From Enorma phocaeensis (GTDB taxonomy: Bacteria > Actinomycetota > Coriobacteriia > Coriobacteriales > Coriobacteriaceae), in NCBI RefSeq assembly GCF_016901575.1, contig NZ_JACJKQ010000001.1, positions 186,001 to 250,000 of the forward strand: 64,000 nucleotides of DNA. The letters run 5' to 3'. The translations under genes were made by a program, and so were the position numbers. Every line of letters begins with the position of its first letter. Within the stretch, counting starts at the first letter, position 1. The notes beneath the pieces were generated by a model that was not told the DNA's origin, did not search any database, and saw only the letters and a list, made by a program, of their open reading frames with translations. This document shows, piece by piece, positions 45,934 through 55,257 of this stretch.

Positions 45934-46419
45934 ATGTCTGATACATCTGACGGCCAGGTCTCGACGATGGGCTTCGATGACTTCTATGAAGCGGGAGTGC
46001 GGACGATCGACGATCTTACTCCTGAAGAAGTGGCCGCTCTCGGCTCGAAATCGCTGGGTTCGCTCGGCGAGGTGCTTGCGGCATGCTATTTGGATGCTCG
46101 AGGCTACGAAGTCCTTGAACATAACTATCGCTGTCCCGAGGGCGAGGCCGACCTCATCGCATATGACCCAGAAAGCGACGACATCGTTCTGGTAGAGGTC
46201 AAGACGCGTCGAGCCCGCGCCTCCGACCAGCTCTTTCCCGAAGAGGCGGTAGATAATGCGAAGCGCAGGCGCTATCGACGCATCGCGGCCTGCTACATCA
46301 TGGAACACTATCCGGTGCTGTCCATGCGCTTCGATGTGATCGCCATAACCATCATTGGCGACAACGATGCCGACCTTAGCCACTACTTCGATGTCTTCGG
46401 GTGGGAGGCGGGGAGGTGA
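45934..46419 (+). CDS. yraN: UPF0102 (YraN) family nuclease-like protein
   Basis: 161 residues: the endonuclease-like fold with GSLGEVLAACYLDARGYEVL, EGEADLIAYD and VLVEVKTRRARA, giving the E-D-ExK pattern of the PD-(D/E)xK type. An acidic N-terminal extension of ~40 residues precedes the core. The function of YraN is unsettled. It ends 4 bases into comM, and position between rnhB and comM is conserved. The preceding 167-base gap shows no gene; no strong promoter is visible in it. Confidence 0.9.
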   Translation: MSDTSDGQVSTMGFDDFYEAGVRTIDDLTPEEVAALGSKSLGSLGEVLAACYLDARGYEVLEHNYRCPEGEADLIAYDPESDDIVLVEVKTRRARASDQLFPEEAVDNAKRRRYRRIAACYIMEHYPVLSMRFDVIAITIIGDNDADLSHYFDVFGWEAGR

Positions 46420-47927
46420 GCGCCCAGGTATATTCGGTGCATGCAGCCTGCATTCGGGGAGTCGAGGCGCAGCCCGTCACGGTCGAGGTCTCCGTTTCGG
46501 CAGGCATGCCCAATATCGTGCTCGTCGGAATGGCAGACTCCGGCGTCCTCGAGGCGCGATTGCGCATCCGGTGCGCCATCAAGTCTTCCGGGTTCAGCGT
46601 TCCCCGTGCAAGCATAACGGTCAACCTTGCTCCCGGCGATATGCGAAAGACCGGATCGGGCCTCGACCTTCCCATAGCGGTCGCAATTCTCGCGGTGTCA
46701 GGACAGATTCCCCTCAATGGACTCGACCGCTGCCTCTTCGCCGGAGAGCTTGCCCTGGACGGAGGCGTCAACCCCATCAGGGGCGAGGTGGCATACCAAT
46801 TGTTGGCGCGAGACCGTTCTTTGATGTTCGTGGGCCCTTTGAGCGGGTCACACGTTTCGTTCGATGGGGTAGCGCATGAGGGGCTTTCGAATCTTAGAGA
46901 CATCGCGCACGGTGTCGGCACCGGGCTTCATGCGATTCGCATGAGTCCGACACGCAACGACTGCGAGGAGCCCCTCGATTTTTCGGACGTCTTGGGTCAG
47001 GAGGCGATTAAGCGTGCGCTCGCCGTGGCAGCCGTCGGCGACCTCGGGGTGCTCATGGTGGGTGCGCCCGGCTCCGGAAAGACCATGCTCGCCCGACGAA
47101 TGACGACGATACTGCCCGATCTCGAGGCACGCGAGATGCAGGACGCCCTATGCATCCATTCCGTTGTAGGGGAGCGCATAGAGGGGCTGCTCGTGGGAAG
47201 GCGCCCGTTTCGAAGCCCGCACCACAGCATTTCTGCAGCAGGACTGGTGGGAGGCGGGAGACCCGTTCGCCCTGGAGAGATATCGCTCGCCCATGGCGGC
47301 GTGCTCTTCCTGGACGAGCTCGCCGAGTTTCCCACCCATATTCTTCAGCTGCTGCGCCAGCCGCTTGAAGACCGTGAGGTTCGCATCGTCAGGGCGGATG
47401 GCCTCTATCGCTTTCCCTGCGATTTCAGGCTCCTCGCGGCAAGCAATCCTTGCCCCTGCGGGTATCTCGGTGACGACGACGTGCCCTGCAGCTGCGCGCC
47501 CGCCGCAGTCGAGCGCTATCGCGCGAAGCTCGGGGGACCGCTTATGGATCGCATCGACCTCCTCCTCGACGTACACAGACCCGACCCAAGGGTGATTCTC
47601 GAGGGGGCGGAGGGCGCCTCGTCGGCAGAGCTGCGCGAAACGGTCGAGCGGGGGCGTGCCTTCAGGTCATGGCGCGGCCTTAACGATGACGAGGTGCATG
47701 CGAAACCTGCGGGAAGCTCTCCGGGCGACGCGGCGAGGCGATTCAACCTTGCGGACGACGCATATGATGCCCTGCTGTCTATGGCAGAGGCGACCCATCT
47801 TACCGGCAGGGGAATCATGAGGCTCGGTCGCATCGCGCGGGCGATTGCGGATATGGCAGAAAAGCCATGCGTTGCCGCTGAACACGTTATGGAAGCGGCG
47901 GTATACCAGGGGAGAAGAGAGCGATGA
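46416..47927 (+). CDS. comM: YifB/ComM family Mg-chelatase-like AAA+ ATPase
   Basis: 503 residues from GTG 46416 with GGGAGG seven bases upstream. N-terminal substrate-like domain (VEVSVSAGMPNIVLVGMADS), then the AAA+ module with Walker A GAPGSGKT at about 216-223, FRSPHHSISAAGLVGGG, Walker B FLDELAEF, and a cysteine-containing insertion ASNPCPCGYLGDDDVPCSC. ComM homologues drive branch migration in natural transformation. The gene is followed by dprA, suggesting competence or recombination, though a complete competence apparatus is not visible here. Confidence 0.93.
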   Translation: MSAQVYSVHAACIRGVEAQPVTVEVSVSAGMPNIVLVGMADSGVLEARLRIRCAIKSSGFSVPRASITVNLAPGDMRKTGSGLDLPIAVAILAVSGQIPLNGLDRCLFAGELALDGGVNPIRGEVAYQLLARDRSLMFVGPLSGSHVSFDGVAHEGLSNLRDIAHGVGTGLHAIRMSPTRNDCEEPLDFSDVLGQEAIKRALAVAAVGDLGVLMVGAPGSGKTMLARRMTTILPDLEAREMQDALCIHSVVGERIEGLLVGRRPFRSPHHSISAAGLVGGGRPVRPGEISLAHGGVLFLDELAEFPTHILQLLRQPLEDREVRIVRADGLYRFPCDFRLLAASNPCPCGYLGDDDVPCSCAPAAVERYRAKLGGPLMDRIDLLLDVHRPDPRVILEGAEGASSAELRETVERGRAFRSWRGLNDDEVHAKPAGSSPGDAARRFNLADDAYDALLSMAEATHLTGRGIMRLGRIARAIADMAEKPCVAAEHVMEAAVYQGRRER

Positions 47928-48880
47928 CGGAATGGTCTGACGATCGGAGATGGGTGATCGAGCGGGGGTCGGACGCATATCCAGCCGATATCGAGAGACT
48001 TTCCGACGCGCCTGACAGGCTCTATGTACGAGGCGATCCTGAAGTCCTGGGGCGTCCCGCGCTTGCCATCATCGGGTCCAGGGTTGCCACGCCATACGGC
48101 ATCGCGTGCTCGCAGCTCGCTGCCCGCGTTGCGGCTGAAGCCGGCATCGTCGTGGTGTCCGGCGGAGCTCTTGGATGTGACCAGGCTGGCGGCCGAGAGG
48201 TGCTTGATTGCGGCGGGACGCATGTCGCCGTGCTCGGCTGCGGCGCGGACGTCGTGTACCCTCGCAGCAGCTCAGACCTGCTCAAGCGCACATTGGAGCA
48301 GGGCGGCGCCATCGTATCGCTCGATACCTGGGGCACGCACCCCCGACGGTGGGCATTTCCGCGCAGAAACCGTGTCATAGCCGCTCTCTCTCGCGCCGTC
48401 TTCATAGGAGAGGCCGGCCTTCCATCTGGAACCTTCTCCACTGCCGAAGCGGCGCTCGAGCTTGGGCACGAGGTTCTCGCCGCACCCGGATCGATCTTTT
48501 CGGCGCAGTCATGTGGGACCAACTACCTCATCTCTGAGGGGGCGTGCTGCGTCGCGGATCAAGAGTCGCTCGAGGTCGCGATATCAAGGATATTTGGGAC
48601 GCTCCGAAAGACTGCGACAAGGGCAGCGGGGGCGTCGACGGACGATCCCGTCGAGCGACGCGTCCTCGAAGCGCTCATAGCCTCCCCCATGCGATCGGAC
48701 GATATCGCACGCCTCGCGAATACCGATGCCATGGGTGGCGTCCAGCTCATCGGTTCGCTCGTCGTGCGGGGACTGATCTCCCAGCTACCTGACGGCCGCT
48801 ATGGTGCTTCGGAGGCGGCGCTTCACGCGCAGACCACCTTCGGGCACAATGGGAGAGACCAAACGCGACGGCAAGGATAA
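47924..48880 (+). CDS. dprA: DNA processing protein DprA
   Basis: 318 residues: IIGSRVATPYG, then SGGALGCDQAGG instead of the common SGLARGID, FPRRNRVIAALSRAVFIGEA, and a C-terminal winged-helix-like region (DPVERRVLEALIASPMRSDDIARL). DprA loads RecA on incoming single-stranded DNA. The Rossmann-core motif departs from the consensus at two positions but is intact. ATGA overlap with comM. Confidence 0.92.
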   Translation: MTEWSDDRRWVIERGSDAYPADIERLSDAPDRLYVRGDPEVLGRPALAIIGSRVATPYGIACSQLAARVAAEAGIVVVSGGALGCDQAGGREVLDCGGTHVAVLGCGADVVYPRSSSDLLKRTLEQGGAIVSLDTWGTHPRRWAFPRRNRVIAALSRAVFIGEAGLPSGTFSTAEAALELGHEVLAAPGSIFSAQSCGTNYLISEGACCVADQESLEVAISRIFGTLRKTATRAAGASTDDPVERRVLEALIASPMRSDDIARLANTDAMGGVQLIGSLVVRGLISQLPDGRYGASEAALHAQTTFGHNGRDQTRRQG

Positions 48881-48890
48881 GGATGGGGAC

Positions 48891-50219
48891 ATGACGGTAA
48901 ACATGGTGACCGTGGTGGGCGGCGGCCTCGCAGGTAGCGAGTGCGCGTTGCAGCTGGCTCGGCGCGGGGTGCGGGTGCGACTCTTTGAAATGCGTCCACG
49001 GGTTTCCTCGCCGGCTCACCATACGGCCAACCTTGCAGAGCTCGTATGCTCGAATTCCTTTAAGGCAACCAGGCTGGATTCTGCGGCGGGCCTTCTAAAG
49101 GAAGAGCTGCGCCGCATGGGTTCATGTCTATTGTCGTGCGCAGAGAAGGCTTCCGTCCCTGCCGGCGGAGCGCTCGCGGTCGACCGCGAGCAGTTCTCGC
49201 GAGAAGTGGAGCAACTTGTCGCCCAACAAGAGGGAATTGAGGTCATCCGCGAGGAGGTCACCGATATCCCAGAGGGTCGGGTCGTCATTGCGGCGGGACC
49301 GCTCGCGTCGCCCGCGCTCAGCGCGCGCCTCCACGATTTGGTTGGAGGTGATTCGCTCGCGTTTTTTGACGCTGCCGCCCCGATTGTAGACGCCGCCACC
49401 CTCGATCGCGACGTCCTCTTCTCTCAGTCTCGCTACGGTGAGGCGGGGGAGGGAGACTATCTCAACGCTCCGCTCAATCGTGAGGAATATGAGAGCTTCA
49501 TCGACGCCCTCGTACATGCGGAGCGCGTCGTTCTGAAAGACTTTGAGGGCGGGGACCTGTTCCAAGCGTGCCAGCCAGCAGAAGAGGTGGCCCGAACGGG
49601 CAAAGACGCCATTCGCTTCGGCGCCATGAAGCCGGTGGGGCTCACCGATCCCCGGACGGGCCGCAGGCCTTGGGCGGCGGTGCAGCTGCGTGCCGAGAAT
49701 GCAGAGCGCACCGCCTACAATCTGGTGGGATTCCAGACAAACCTGACCTTCCCGGAGCAGCGTCGCGTGTTCCGCATGATTCCAGGCCTGGAAAACGCTG
49801 AATTCTTCCGGTATGGCGTCATGCATCGCAACACCTTCGTCGATGCGCCCCACGTACTCGACTGCACCTTTGCCGTTCCAGGAACGACCGTTCGCCTGGC
49901 GGGTCAAATCACCGGTACCGAAGGTTACATGGAGGCCGTCGCCTCGGGCCTTCTCGCCGCGCTTAACACGTGGGCAGACCTTGCGGGGACTCCTGCAGTC
50001 AGCCTGCCGCGGACCGGCGCCCTCGGCTCCCTCGTGGCATATGCGACCGATCCAGAAACCGTCGGATATCAGCCCATGCATGTAAACTTCGGCCTCGTTC
50101 CTCCACTTGAGGACGCAAAGCGCCGCGGGAAGCGCGAGCGATACGCAGCCTATGCCGATCGAGCCCTCAAAGACCTCGATTCCTACCTTCAGGCGAGAGC
50201 TGACCTTTTCCATGTCTAG
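48891..50219 (+). CDS. trmFO: Folate/FAD-dependent tRNA methyltransferase TrmFO
   Basis: 442 residues; makes m5U54 in tRNA using methylene-tetrahydrofolate. FAD site VVGGGLAGSECALQLA at the N-terminus, the LVCSNSFKATRLDSAAGLLK segment with a conserved cysteine, and GRRPWAAVQLRAEN and GTEGYMEAVASGLLA in the C-terminal half. ATG 48891 is chosen because AAGGAT lies upstream; ATG 48903 is possible. The gene order dprA-trmFO-xerC matches Firmicutes, except that topA is missing between dprA and trmFO. Confidence 0.95.
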   Translation: MTVNMVTVVGGGLAGSECALQLARRGVRVRLFEMRPRVSSPAHHTANLAELVCSNSFKATRLDSAAGLLKEELRRMGSCLLSCAEKASVPAGGALAVDREQFSREVEQLVAQQEGIEVIREEVTDIPEGRVVIAAGPLASPALSARLHDLVGGDSLAFFDAAAPIVDAATLDRDVLFSQSRYGEAGEGDYLNAPLNREEYESFIDALVHAERVVLKDFEGGDLFQACQPAEEVARTGKDAIRFGAMKPVGLTDPRTGRRPWAAVQLRAENAERTAYNLVGFQTNLTFPEQRRVFRMIPGLENAEFFRYGVMHRNTFVDAPHVLDCTFAVPGTTVRLAGQITGTEGYMEAVASGLLAALNTWADLAGTPAVSLPRTGALGSLVAYATDPETVGYQPMHVNFGLVPPLEDAKRRGKRERYAAYADRALKDLDSYLQARADLFHV

Positions 50220-51180
50220 CGATGCCAGGCCTTCATCGCCTGTCGCGACCAGCACCCATGATGCGGCGGACGACGACGCGATGATCGCAATCGATCGCTT
50301 CGCATGCTTCCTGTCGCAGATGGAGGGGGCGTCTCCGCAGACGGTCCGAGCATACCGCGGGCATCTTGAAGCGTATGCGTCTTGGGCGAGGCGCACGGAT
50401 AGGGACGCATTGCACGTTTCGGTCCAAGACCTCCGCCGCTATCTTGCCGAGCTAAAGATGGCGCGATACGCCCCGCGGACCGTCGCCTCACACCTTTCCG
50501 CCATTCGCTCGTTCTTTCGATGGGCGCTTGTCGAAGAGCTTGTCGACACCGATGTCGCATCGACCATTCAAACGCCGAAAACCCCCGGATCGCTTCCGTC
50601 GACGGTCTCGCATGAGGAGATGAAACGCCTGCTCGAGGCGCCTGACCTGACGTGTGACGACGGGGTCCGCGACCGCGCGATGCTGGAGCTCTTCTATGCA
50701 ACCGGCGCCCGCATCTCCGAGCTGGCGGGGCTCAGGCTTAACTCGTTTGCTCCCGCCGAGCGAACCGTAAGGCTCCTCGGCAAGGGCTCGAAAGAACGTA
50801 TCGTCCCCGTATATCGCAGGGCATGGTCTGCCCTTGAAGGATATCTCGACGGCCCGAGGGGACGTCTGCTGGCCGCTGCCGGAGATGCTGCTTCCACACA
50901 GGCCCAGTCGCTCTTTATATCACGGCGAGGCAAGCCCATGAACGCAGACGCCCTCCGCTATCGGTTTCGGGTGCTGGCCCGAAAAGCCGGGCTTCCAAGC
51001 GATATAACGCCTCATACGATGCGTCACACCTTTGCGACCGACTTGCTCCAAGGCGGGGCGGACCTACGGAGCGTCCAAGAGCTCCTGGGGCATGCGAGCC
51101 TTTCGACGACGCAGCTCTATACGCACCTGACGCCCGAGCGGCTAAAGAATGCCGTGCACCAGGCCCACCCGCGAGGGTAG
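50212..51180 (+). CDS. xerC: Tyrosine recombinase XerC
   Basis: 322 residues. N-terminal SAM-like DNA-binding domain (about 25-110), catalytic domain with Arg167, Lys194 (KGSKERIVPV), His268, Arg271 (HTMRHTFATDLL), His294 and Tyr303 (LGHASLSTTQLYTHL). Resolves chromosome dimers at dif. XerC rather than XerD is inferred from the trmFO neighbour. The ATG lies 8 bases inside the trmFO end; the first ~22 residues are Ser/Ala/Asp-rich. No clpQ/hslV or codY follows, unlike Bacillus. Confidence 0.93.
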   Translation: MSSDARPSSPVATSTHDAADDDAMIAIDRFACFLSQMEGASPQTVRAYRGHLEAYASWARRTDRDALHVSVQDLRRYLAELKMARYAPRTVASHLSAIRSFFRWALVEELVDTDVASTIQTPKTPGSLPSTVSHEEMKRLLEAPDLTCDDGVRDRAMLELFYATGARISELAGLRLNSFAPAERTVRLLGKGSKERIVPVYRRAWSALEGYLDGPRGRLLAAAGDAASTQAQSLFISRRGKPMNADALRYRFRVLARKAGLPSDITPHTMRHTFATDLLQGGADLRSVQELLGHASLSTTQLYTHLTPERLKNAVHQAHPRG

Positions 51181-51235
51181 CTGCCCGCATCGAGCGAACC
51201 CATCAAACCTATTTTTGTATTTATCCAGCTGACGT

Positions 51236-51263
51236 TTGCAATGCGTGCAGCAGCTGCTATTAT
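51236..51263 (+). promoter_or_regulatory. rpsB-tsf promoter and long leader
   Basis: TTGCAA (51236-51241), 16-base spacer, TATTAT (51258-51263). The predicted leader of about 134 bases to the ATG at 51404 contains several GC-rich inverted repeats, which could be an S2-type autoregulatory structure (inference). Confidence 0.75.
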
Positions 51264-51403
51264 GCATGAGGTTGCTGCACAGGCAGCGACATGTTCATCA
51301 CACACGCGCGGCTACTCCCACGTCGTGGTGCCCGGGACCCAGCCATGTCCAGGGTGTTCGCGGGAGGCCGACCCCGCGCGGAGGCAAACCACAGGAGGTT
51401 TAT

Positions 51404-52165
51404 ATGGCTACCAAGATCAATATCCGCACCCTTCTTGAGGCCGGCTGCCACTTCGGCCACCAGACCCGTCGCTGGAACCCCAAGATGAAGCCGTTCATCT
51501 TCGGTGAGCGCAACGGCATCTATATTCTCGACCTCAAGCAGACCATCGTTAACGCCGATGCTGCCTACACCTTCCTGCGCAACGCCGCCAAGGGCGGCAA
51601 GGTGCTCTTCGTCGGCACCAAGAAGCAGGCCCAGGAGCCGGTCAAGGCCGCTGCCGAGCGCGCCGGCATGCCCTACATCAACCAGCGCTGGCTGGGCGGC
51701 ATGCTCACCAACTTCGTTACCATCCGCTCCCGCATCAACCGCATGGAGGAGCTCGAGGCCATGGTCGCCGACGGCCGCATGGCCGTTCTGCCCAAGAAGG
51801 AGCAGGCTGTTCTCGGCAAGGAGCTCGCCAAGCTCCAGACCAACCTCGGTGGCGCCCGCGATCTCAAGGGCCTTCCCTCCGCGCTCTTCGTTATCGACAC
51901 CAAGCGCGAGGAGAACGCCATCAAGGAGGCCCGTCGCCTCAACATCCCGGTCGTCGCCCTCATCGACACCAACTCTGATCCTGACGAGGTCACCTATGGC
52001 ATCCCCTGCAACGACGATGCCATTTCCGCCGTCACCCTCATGTGCGAGCTGATGGCCGATGCGTGCCTGTCCGGCGCCGGCAAGGAGCAGATCTCTGAGG
52101 CCGAGATGGCCGGCGAGGCCCCCGCTGCCGAGGCCGAGGCCGCAGAGGCTCCTGCCGCCGAGTAG
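51404..52165 (+). CDS. rpsB: 30S ribosomal protein uS2
   Basis: 253 residues: [62 protein letters not shown] and [10 protein letters not shown]. The Ala/Glu C-terminal tail is common in high-GC bacteria. AGGAGG precedes the ATG by six bases. Co-transcribed with tsf. Confidence 0.98.
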   Translation: MATKINIRTLLEAGCHFGHQTRRWNPKMKPFIFGERNGIYILDLKQTIVNADAAYTFLRNAAKGGKVLFVGTKKQAQEPVKAAAERAGMPYINQRWLGGMLTNFVTIRSRINRMEELEAMVADGRMAVLPKKEQAVLGKELAKLQTNLGGARDLKGLPSALFVIDTKREENAIKEARRLNIPVVALIDTNSDPDEVTYGIPCNDDAISAVTLMCELMADACLSGAGKEQISEAEMAGEAPAAEAEAAEAPAAE

Positions 52166-52217
52166 TTTCTAGCAGTCGTATCCATCGATTCGTCCTCATC
52201 GATTGAAAGGATCACCC

Positions 52218-53093
52218 ATGGCTCAGATCACCGCCGCAATGGTCAAGCAGCTCCGCGAGATGACCGACTCTCCGATGATGGAGTGCAAGAAGGCCCTCGT
52301 CGAGGCCGATGGCGATATGGACGTCGCCGTCGACGTCCTGCGCAAGAACGGCCTGGCCGCTGCTGCCAAGAAGGCAGGCCGCGCCACCAACGAGGGCGCT
52401 ATCGGCGCCTACGTCTCCGAGGATGCCACTGCCGGCGCCCTCGTCGAGGTCGCTTGCGAGACCGACTTCGTCGGCTCCAACCCCAAGTTCACCGGCTTTG
52501 CCGCCCGCGTTGCCCAGCAGGTCTCCGAGACCGAGCCTGCAGACGTCGAGGCGCTGCTTGCCTCCGATATGGACGGCGAGACCGTCGAGGCTGCCCTCAC
52601 CGAGCTGATCCACGTCATCGGCGAGAACATGAAGATCACGCGCTTCGCTTCCCGCAAGCCGGAGCACGGTGCCATCTCCAGCTACATCCACATGGGTGGC
52701 AAGATCGGCGTTCTCGTCGAGTTCTCCTTCGAGAAGCCTGAGACCGGCGCCGCCGACGCTTTCAAGACCTTCGCCCACGACGTTGCCATGCAGGTTGCCG
52801 CCACGTCGCCCATCTGCGCAGTCCGTGAGGACGTTCCGCAGGAGGTCATCGATCACGAGGTCTCCATCTACAAGGCCCAGGCTGCAGAGTCTGGCAAGCC
52901 TGAGGCTATCCAGGAGAAGATGGCCGTTGGCCGTCTGGAGAAGTTCTACAAGGGCTGCGTGCTCACCGAGCAGGAGTTCATCAAGGATTCCAACATGACC
53001 ATCAGCCAGTACGCTGCTCAGGTCAGCAAGGAGCTCGGCGACACCATCGCCATCGTCGGCTTCGATCGTCTCGAGCGCGGCGAGAACAACTAG
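52218..53093 (+). CDS. tsf: Elongation factor Ts
   Basis: 291 residues: QLREMTDSPMMECKKALVEADG (N-terminal EF-Tu-binding helices, first 20 quoted as two motifs QLREMTDSP and MMECKKALVEADG), CETDFV, and DHEVSIYKAQAAESGKPE in the C-terminal part. Exchanges nucleotide on EF-Tu. ATG 52218 follows GAAAGGA; a strong terminator lies downstream. Confidence 0.97.
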   Translation: MAQITAAMVKQLREMTDSPMMECKKALVEADGDMDVAVDVLRKNGLAAAAKKAGRATNEGAIGAYVSEDATAGALVEVACETDFVGSNPKFTGFAARVAQQVSETEPADVEALLASDMDGETVEAALTELIHVIGENMKITRFASRKPEHGAISSYIHMGGKIGVLVEFSFEKPETGAADAFKTFAHDVAMQVAATSPICAVREDVPQEVIDHEVSIYKAQAAESGKPEAIQEKMAVGRLEKFYKGCVLTEQEFIKDSNMTISQYAAQVSKELGDTIAIVGFDRLERGENN

Positions 53094-53115
53094 TTCATCG
53101 CATCGATGTCGAATG

Positions 53116-53150
53116 AGCAGGCTGTAGGTTCGCCTATGGCCTGCTTTTTC
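53116..53150 (+). terminator. Terminator of rpsB-tsf
   Basis: 13-bp stem with two G-U pairs and a TTCG tetraloop (53116-53128 with 53133-53145), then five T. Strong. Confidence 0.92.
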
Positions 53151-53170
53151 ATGAGTGTCATCAGCATCTT

Positions 53171-53179
53171 TGCTATGAT
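53171..53179 (+). promoter_or_regulatory. Extended -10 promoter of pyrH operon
   Basis: TGCTATGAT is an extended -10 element (TG at 53171-53172, TATGAT at 53174-53179) 29 bases before the pyrH TTG. The -35 side is weak. Confidence 0.6.
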
Positions 53180-53207
53180 GGTGCAAGATTCAATCTAAGG
53201 AGGACCC

Positions 53208-53930
53208 TTGTCCCAGTATCTTTACAAGCGCGTATTGCTCAAACTCTCCGGTGAGGCGCTCATGGGGGAGGGCGGCTACGGCATCGATCCCAAGGTCACC
53301 GACCGCCTTGCACGTCAAGTCAAAGAGCTTGTTGACGATGGCATCGAAGTGGGCATCGTCGTCGGCGGAGGCAATATATTCCGCGGAATGGCCGGTGCCG
53401 CCCAGGGCATGGACCGTGCTCAGGCGGACTACATGGGCATGCTTGCAACCATCATGAATGCTCTCGCCCTGCAGGACGCCTTCGAGCGCGGCGGCAGCGC
53501 ATGCCGCGTCATGAGCGCCATCCAGATGAACGAGGTCTGCGAGCCCTACATTCGTCGTCGCGCCATGCGCCATCTCGAGAAGGGCGAGGTCGTCATCTTT
53601 GCCGCCGGTTCCGGCAACCCATACTTCACCACAGACACCGCTGCGGCCCTTCGCGCGTGCGAGATTGGCGCCGACTGCCTCCTCAAGGCCACGAAGGTCG
53701 ACGGCATCTATGACAAGGATCCGGTCACGCACGCTGACGCCAAGCGTTTTGACCACATCAGCTACCATGAGGTCCTCGTCCGCGGTCTCCAGGTAATGGA
53801 TTCCACCGCTGCCGCGCTGTGCCAGGACAACAGCATGCCCATCATCGTCTTGAACATCGAGGGCGAAGACAACATCAAGCACGCCCTCATGGGTGAACCC
53901 GTCGGAACCGTCGTCGTACAGGAGGACTAG
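53208..53930 (+). CDS. pyrH: UMP kinase
   Basis: 240 residues from a TTG preceded by AAGGAGG. Amino acid kinase fold: [30 protein letters not shown], and [19 protein letters not shown]; converts UMP to UDP. Followed 3 bases later by frr, in the conserved tsf-pyrH-frr order but as a separate transcription unit. Confidence 0.97.
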   Translation: MSQYLYKRVLLKLSGEALMGEGGYGIDPKVTDRLARQVKELVDDGIEVGIVVGGGNIFRGMAGAAQGMDRAQADYMGMLATIMNALALQDAFERGGSACRVMSAIQMNEVCEPYIRRRAMRHLEKGEVVIFAAGSGNPYFTTDTAAALRACEIGADCLLKATKVDGIYDKDPVTHADAKRFDHISYHEVLVRGLQVMDSTAAALCQDNSMPIIVLNIEGEDNIKHALMGEPVGTVVVQED

Positions 53931-53932
53931 AC

Positions 53933-54466
53933 ATGGCAGAGATTACCGAGCACATGGATAAGACCATCGAGGCCCTGAAGCACAACTTCGCGAAGGTCCG
54001 CACCGGTCGTGCCAACGCCAACATCCTTGGCGACATCACGGTTGACTACTACGGCGTCGCCACCCCCATCACACAGGTCGCCGCCGTCAAGGTGCCCGAA
54101 GCCCACATGCTGATGGTCGAGCCATGGGACAAGGCGCTGCTCAACGCCATCGTCAAGGCCATCAGCGCCTCTGATCTCGGCATCACGCCAAGCTCCGATG
54201 GCTCCGTGGTGCGCCTGCCCTTCCCGGCACCCACCGAGGAGCGTCGCCGTGAACTCGTCAAGGAGTGCCGCGAGCTTGCCGAGCAGGCACGCGTCTCCAT
54301 CCGCAACATCCGTCGCGATTTCAACAATCGTCTTGACCGCGACGAAGAGCTTTCTGAAGACGAGGTCCGTCGCGAGCAGGCCAAGGTGCAGAAGCATACC
54401 GATGCCTACATCGCAAAGATCGAGGAGCTTCTGAAGGCTAAAGAAGCAGAGGTCATGGAGATCTAG
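53933..54466 (+). CDS. frr: Ribosome recycling factor
   Basis: 177 residues. RRF signatures: FAKVRTGRANANILGDI, VDYYGVATPITQVA, LPFPAPTEERRRELVKE, IRNIRRDFN. It is a few residues shorter at the N-terminus than the ~185-residue average; no earlier in-frame start is available. With EF-G it splits terminating ribosomes. Confidence 0.97.
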   Translation: MAEITEHMDKTIEALKHNFAKVRTGRANANILGDITVDYYGVATPITQVAAVKVPEAHMLMVEPWDKALLNAIVKAISASDLGITPSSDGSVVRLPFPAPTEERRRELVKECRELAEQARVSIRNIRRDFNNRLDRDEELSEDEVRREQAKVQKHTDAYIAKIEELLKAKEAEVMEI

Positions 54467-55255
54467 GTGGACGATTCGACCTTCGAGACATTTTTTGCGG
54501 ACCCGCCCGCGTCGATCGACCTCAACGCGCTCGATCGCACGCGGGTTCCGCGTCATATTTCATGCATTATGGATGGCAACGGCCGCTGGGCAACGTCGCG
54601 CGGCCTATCGCGGGGTGAGGGACATAAGGCCGGCATCGTCTCGCTTCGCGAGATCATCACTGCCTGCGTTCGCCTTGGCGTGGACGTCCTTTCTGCATAT
54701 GCCTTTTCTACCGAGAATTGGTCGCGTCCCAAGGCTGAGGTCAATCTCCTCATGCATCTCTTCGCTAAAACGTTTATCGAAGAGCTCCCTCTGCTGCATC
54801 GAGAAAACGTGAAGGTGCTCTTTCTGGGTGACATCTCGTCTCTTCCTGAAGAGACGCGCCGGGTATTTGAATACGGCCTCGCTGAGACGCGCGACCACAC
54901 CGGCATGGTGCTCGCGCTCGCCGTCAACTATGGCGGCCGCGCCGAGATCGCTCGCGCCGCCCGCCTGCTCGCAAACAAAGTTGCGGCGGGGGAGCTTTCT
55001 GCGGATGACATCGACGAGGCTTCGATTGCGGGCGAGCTCTACACGGCCGGCCTGCCTGACCCTGAACTCGTGATCAGGACCTCTGGCGAGCTTCGCATTT
55101 CTAACTACTTGCTCTGGCAGGTCGCCTATTCCGAGTTCTACATCACCGATACCTATTGGCCCGACTTCGATCGCTGGGGCTTGGTTGAGGCCATCCTGGC
55201 TTTCCAGCATCGAGACCGTCGCTTCGGTGGCCTTTCGCGTGCAAAGGGGCGCTGA
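54467..55255 (+). CDS. uppS: Undecaprenyl pyrophosphate synthase
   Basis: 262 residues from the GTG immediately after the frr stop. Cis-prenyltransferase motifs: IMDGNGRWA with Asp36, GVDVLSAYAFSTENWSRP, and RTSGELRISNYLLWQ. Makes the C55 carrier lipid for peptidoglycan. The first ~25 residues precede the family core. Next gene cdsA is 2 bases away. Confidence 0.96.
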   Translation: MDDSTFETFFADPPASIDLNALDRTRVPRHISCIMDGNGRWATSRGLSRGEGHKAGIVSLREIITACVRLGVDVLSAYAFSTENWSRPKAEVNLLMHLFAKTFIEELPLLHRENVKVLFLGDISSLPEETRRVFEYGLAETRDHTGMVLALAVNYGGRAEIARAARLLANKVAAGELSADDIDEASIAGELYTAGLPDPELVIRTSGELRISNYLLWQVAYSEFYITDTYWPDFDRWGLVEAILAFQHRDRRFGGLSRAKGR

Positions 55256-55257
55256 GC

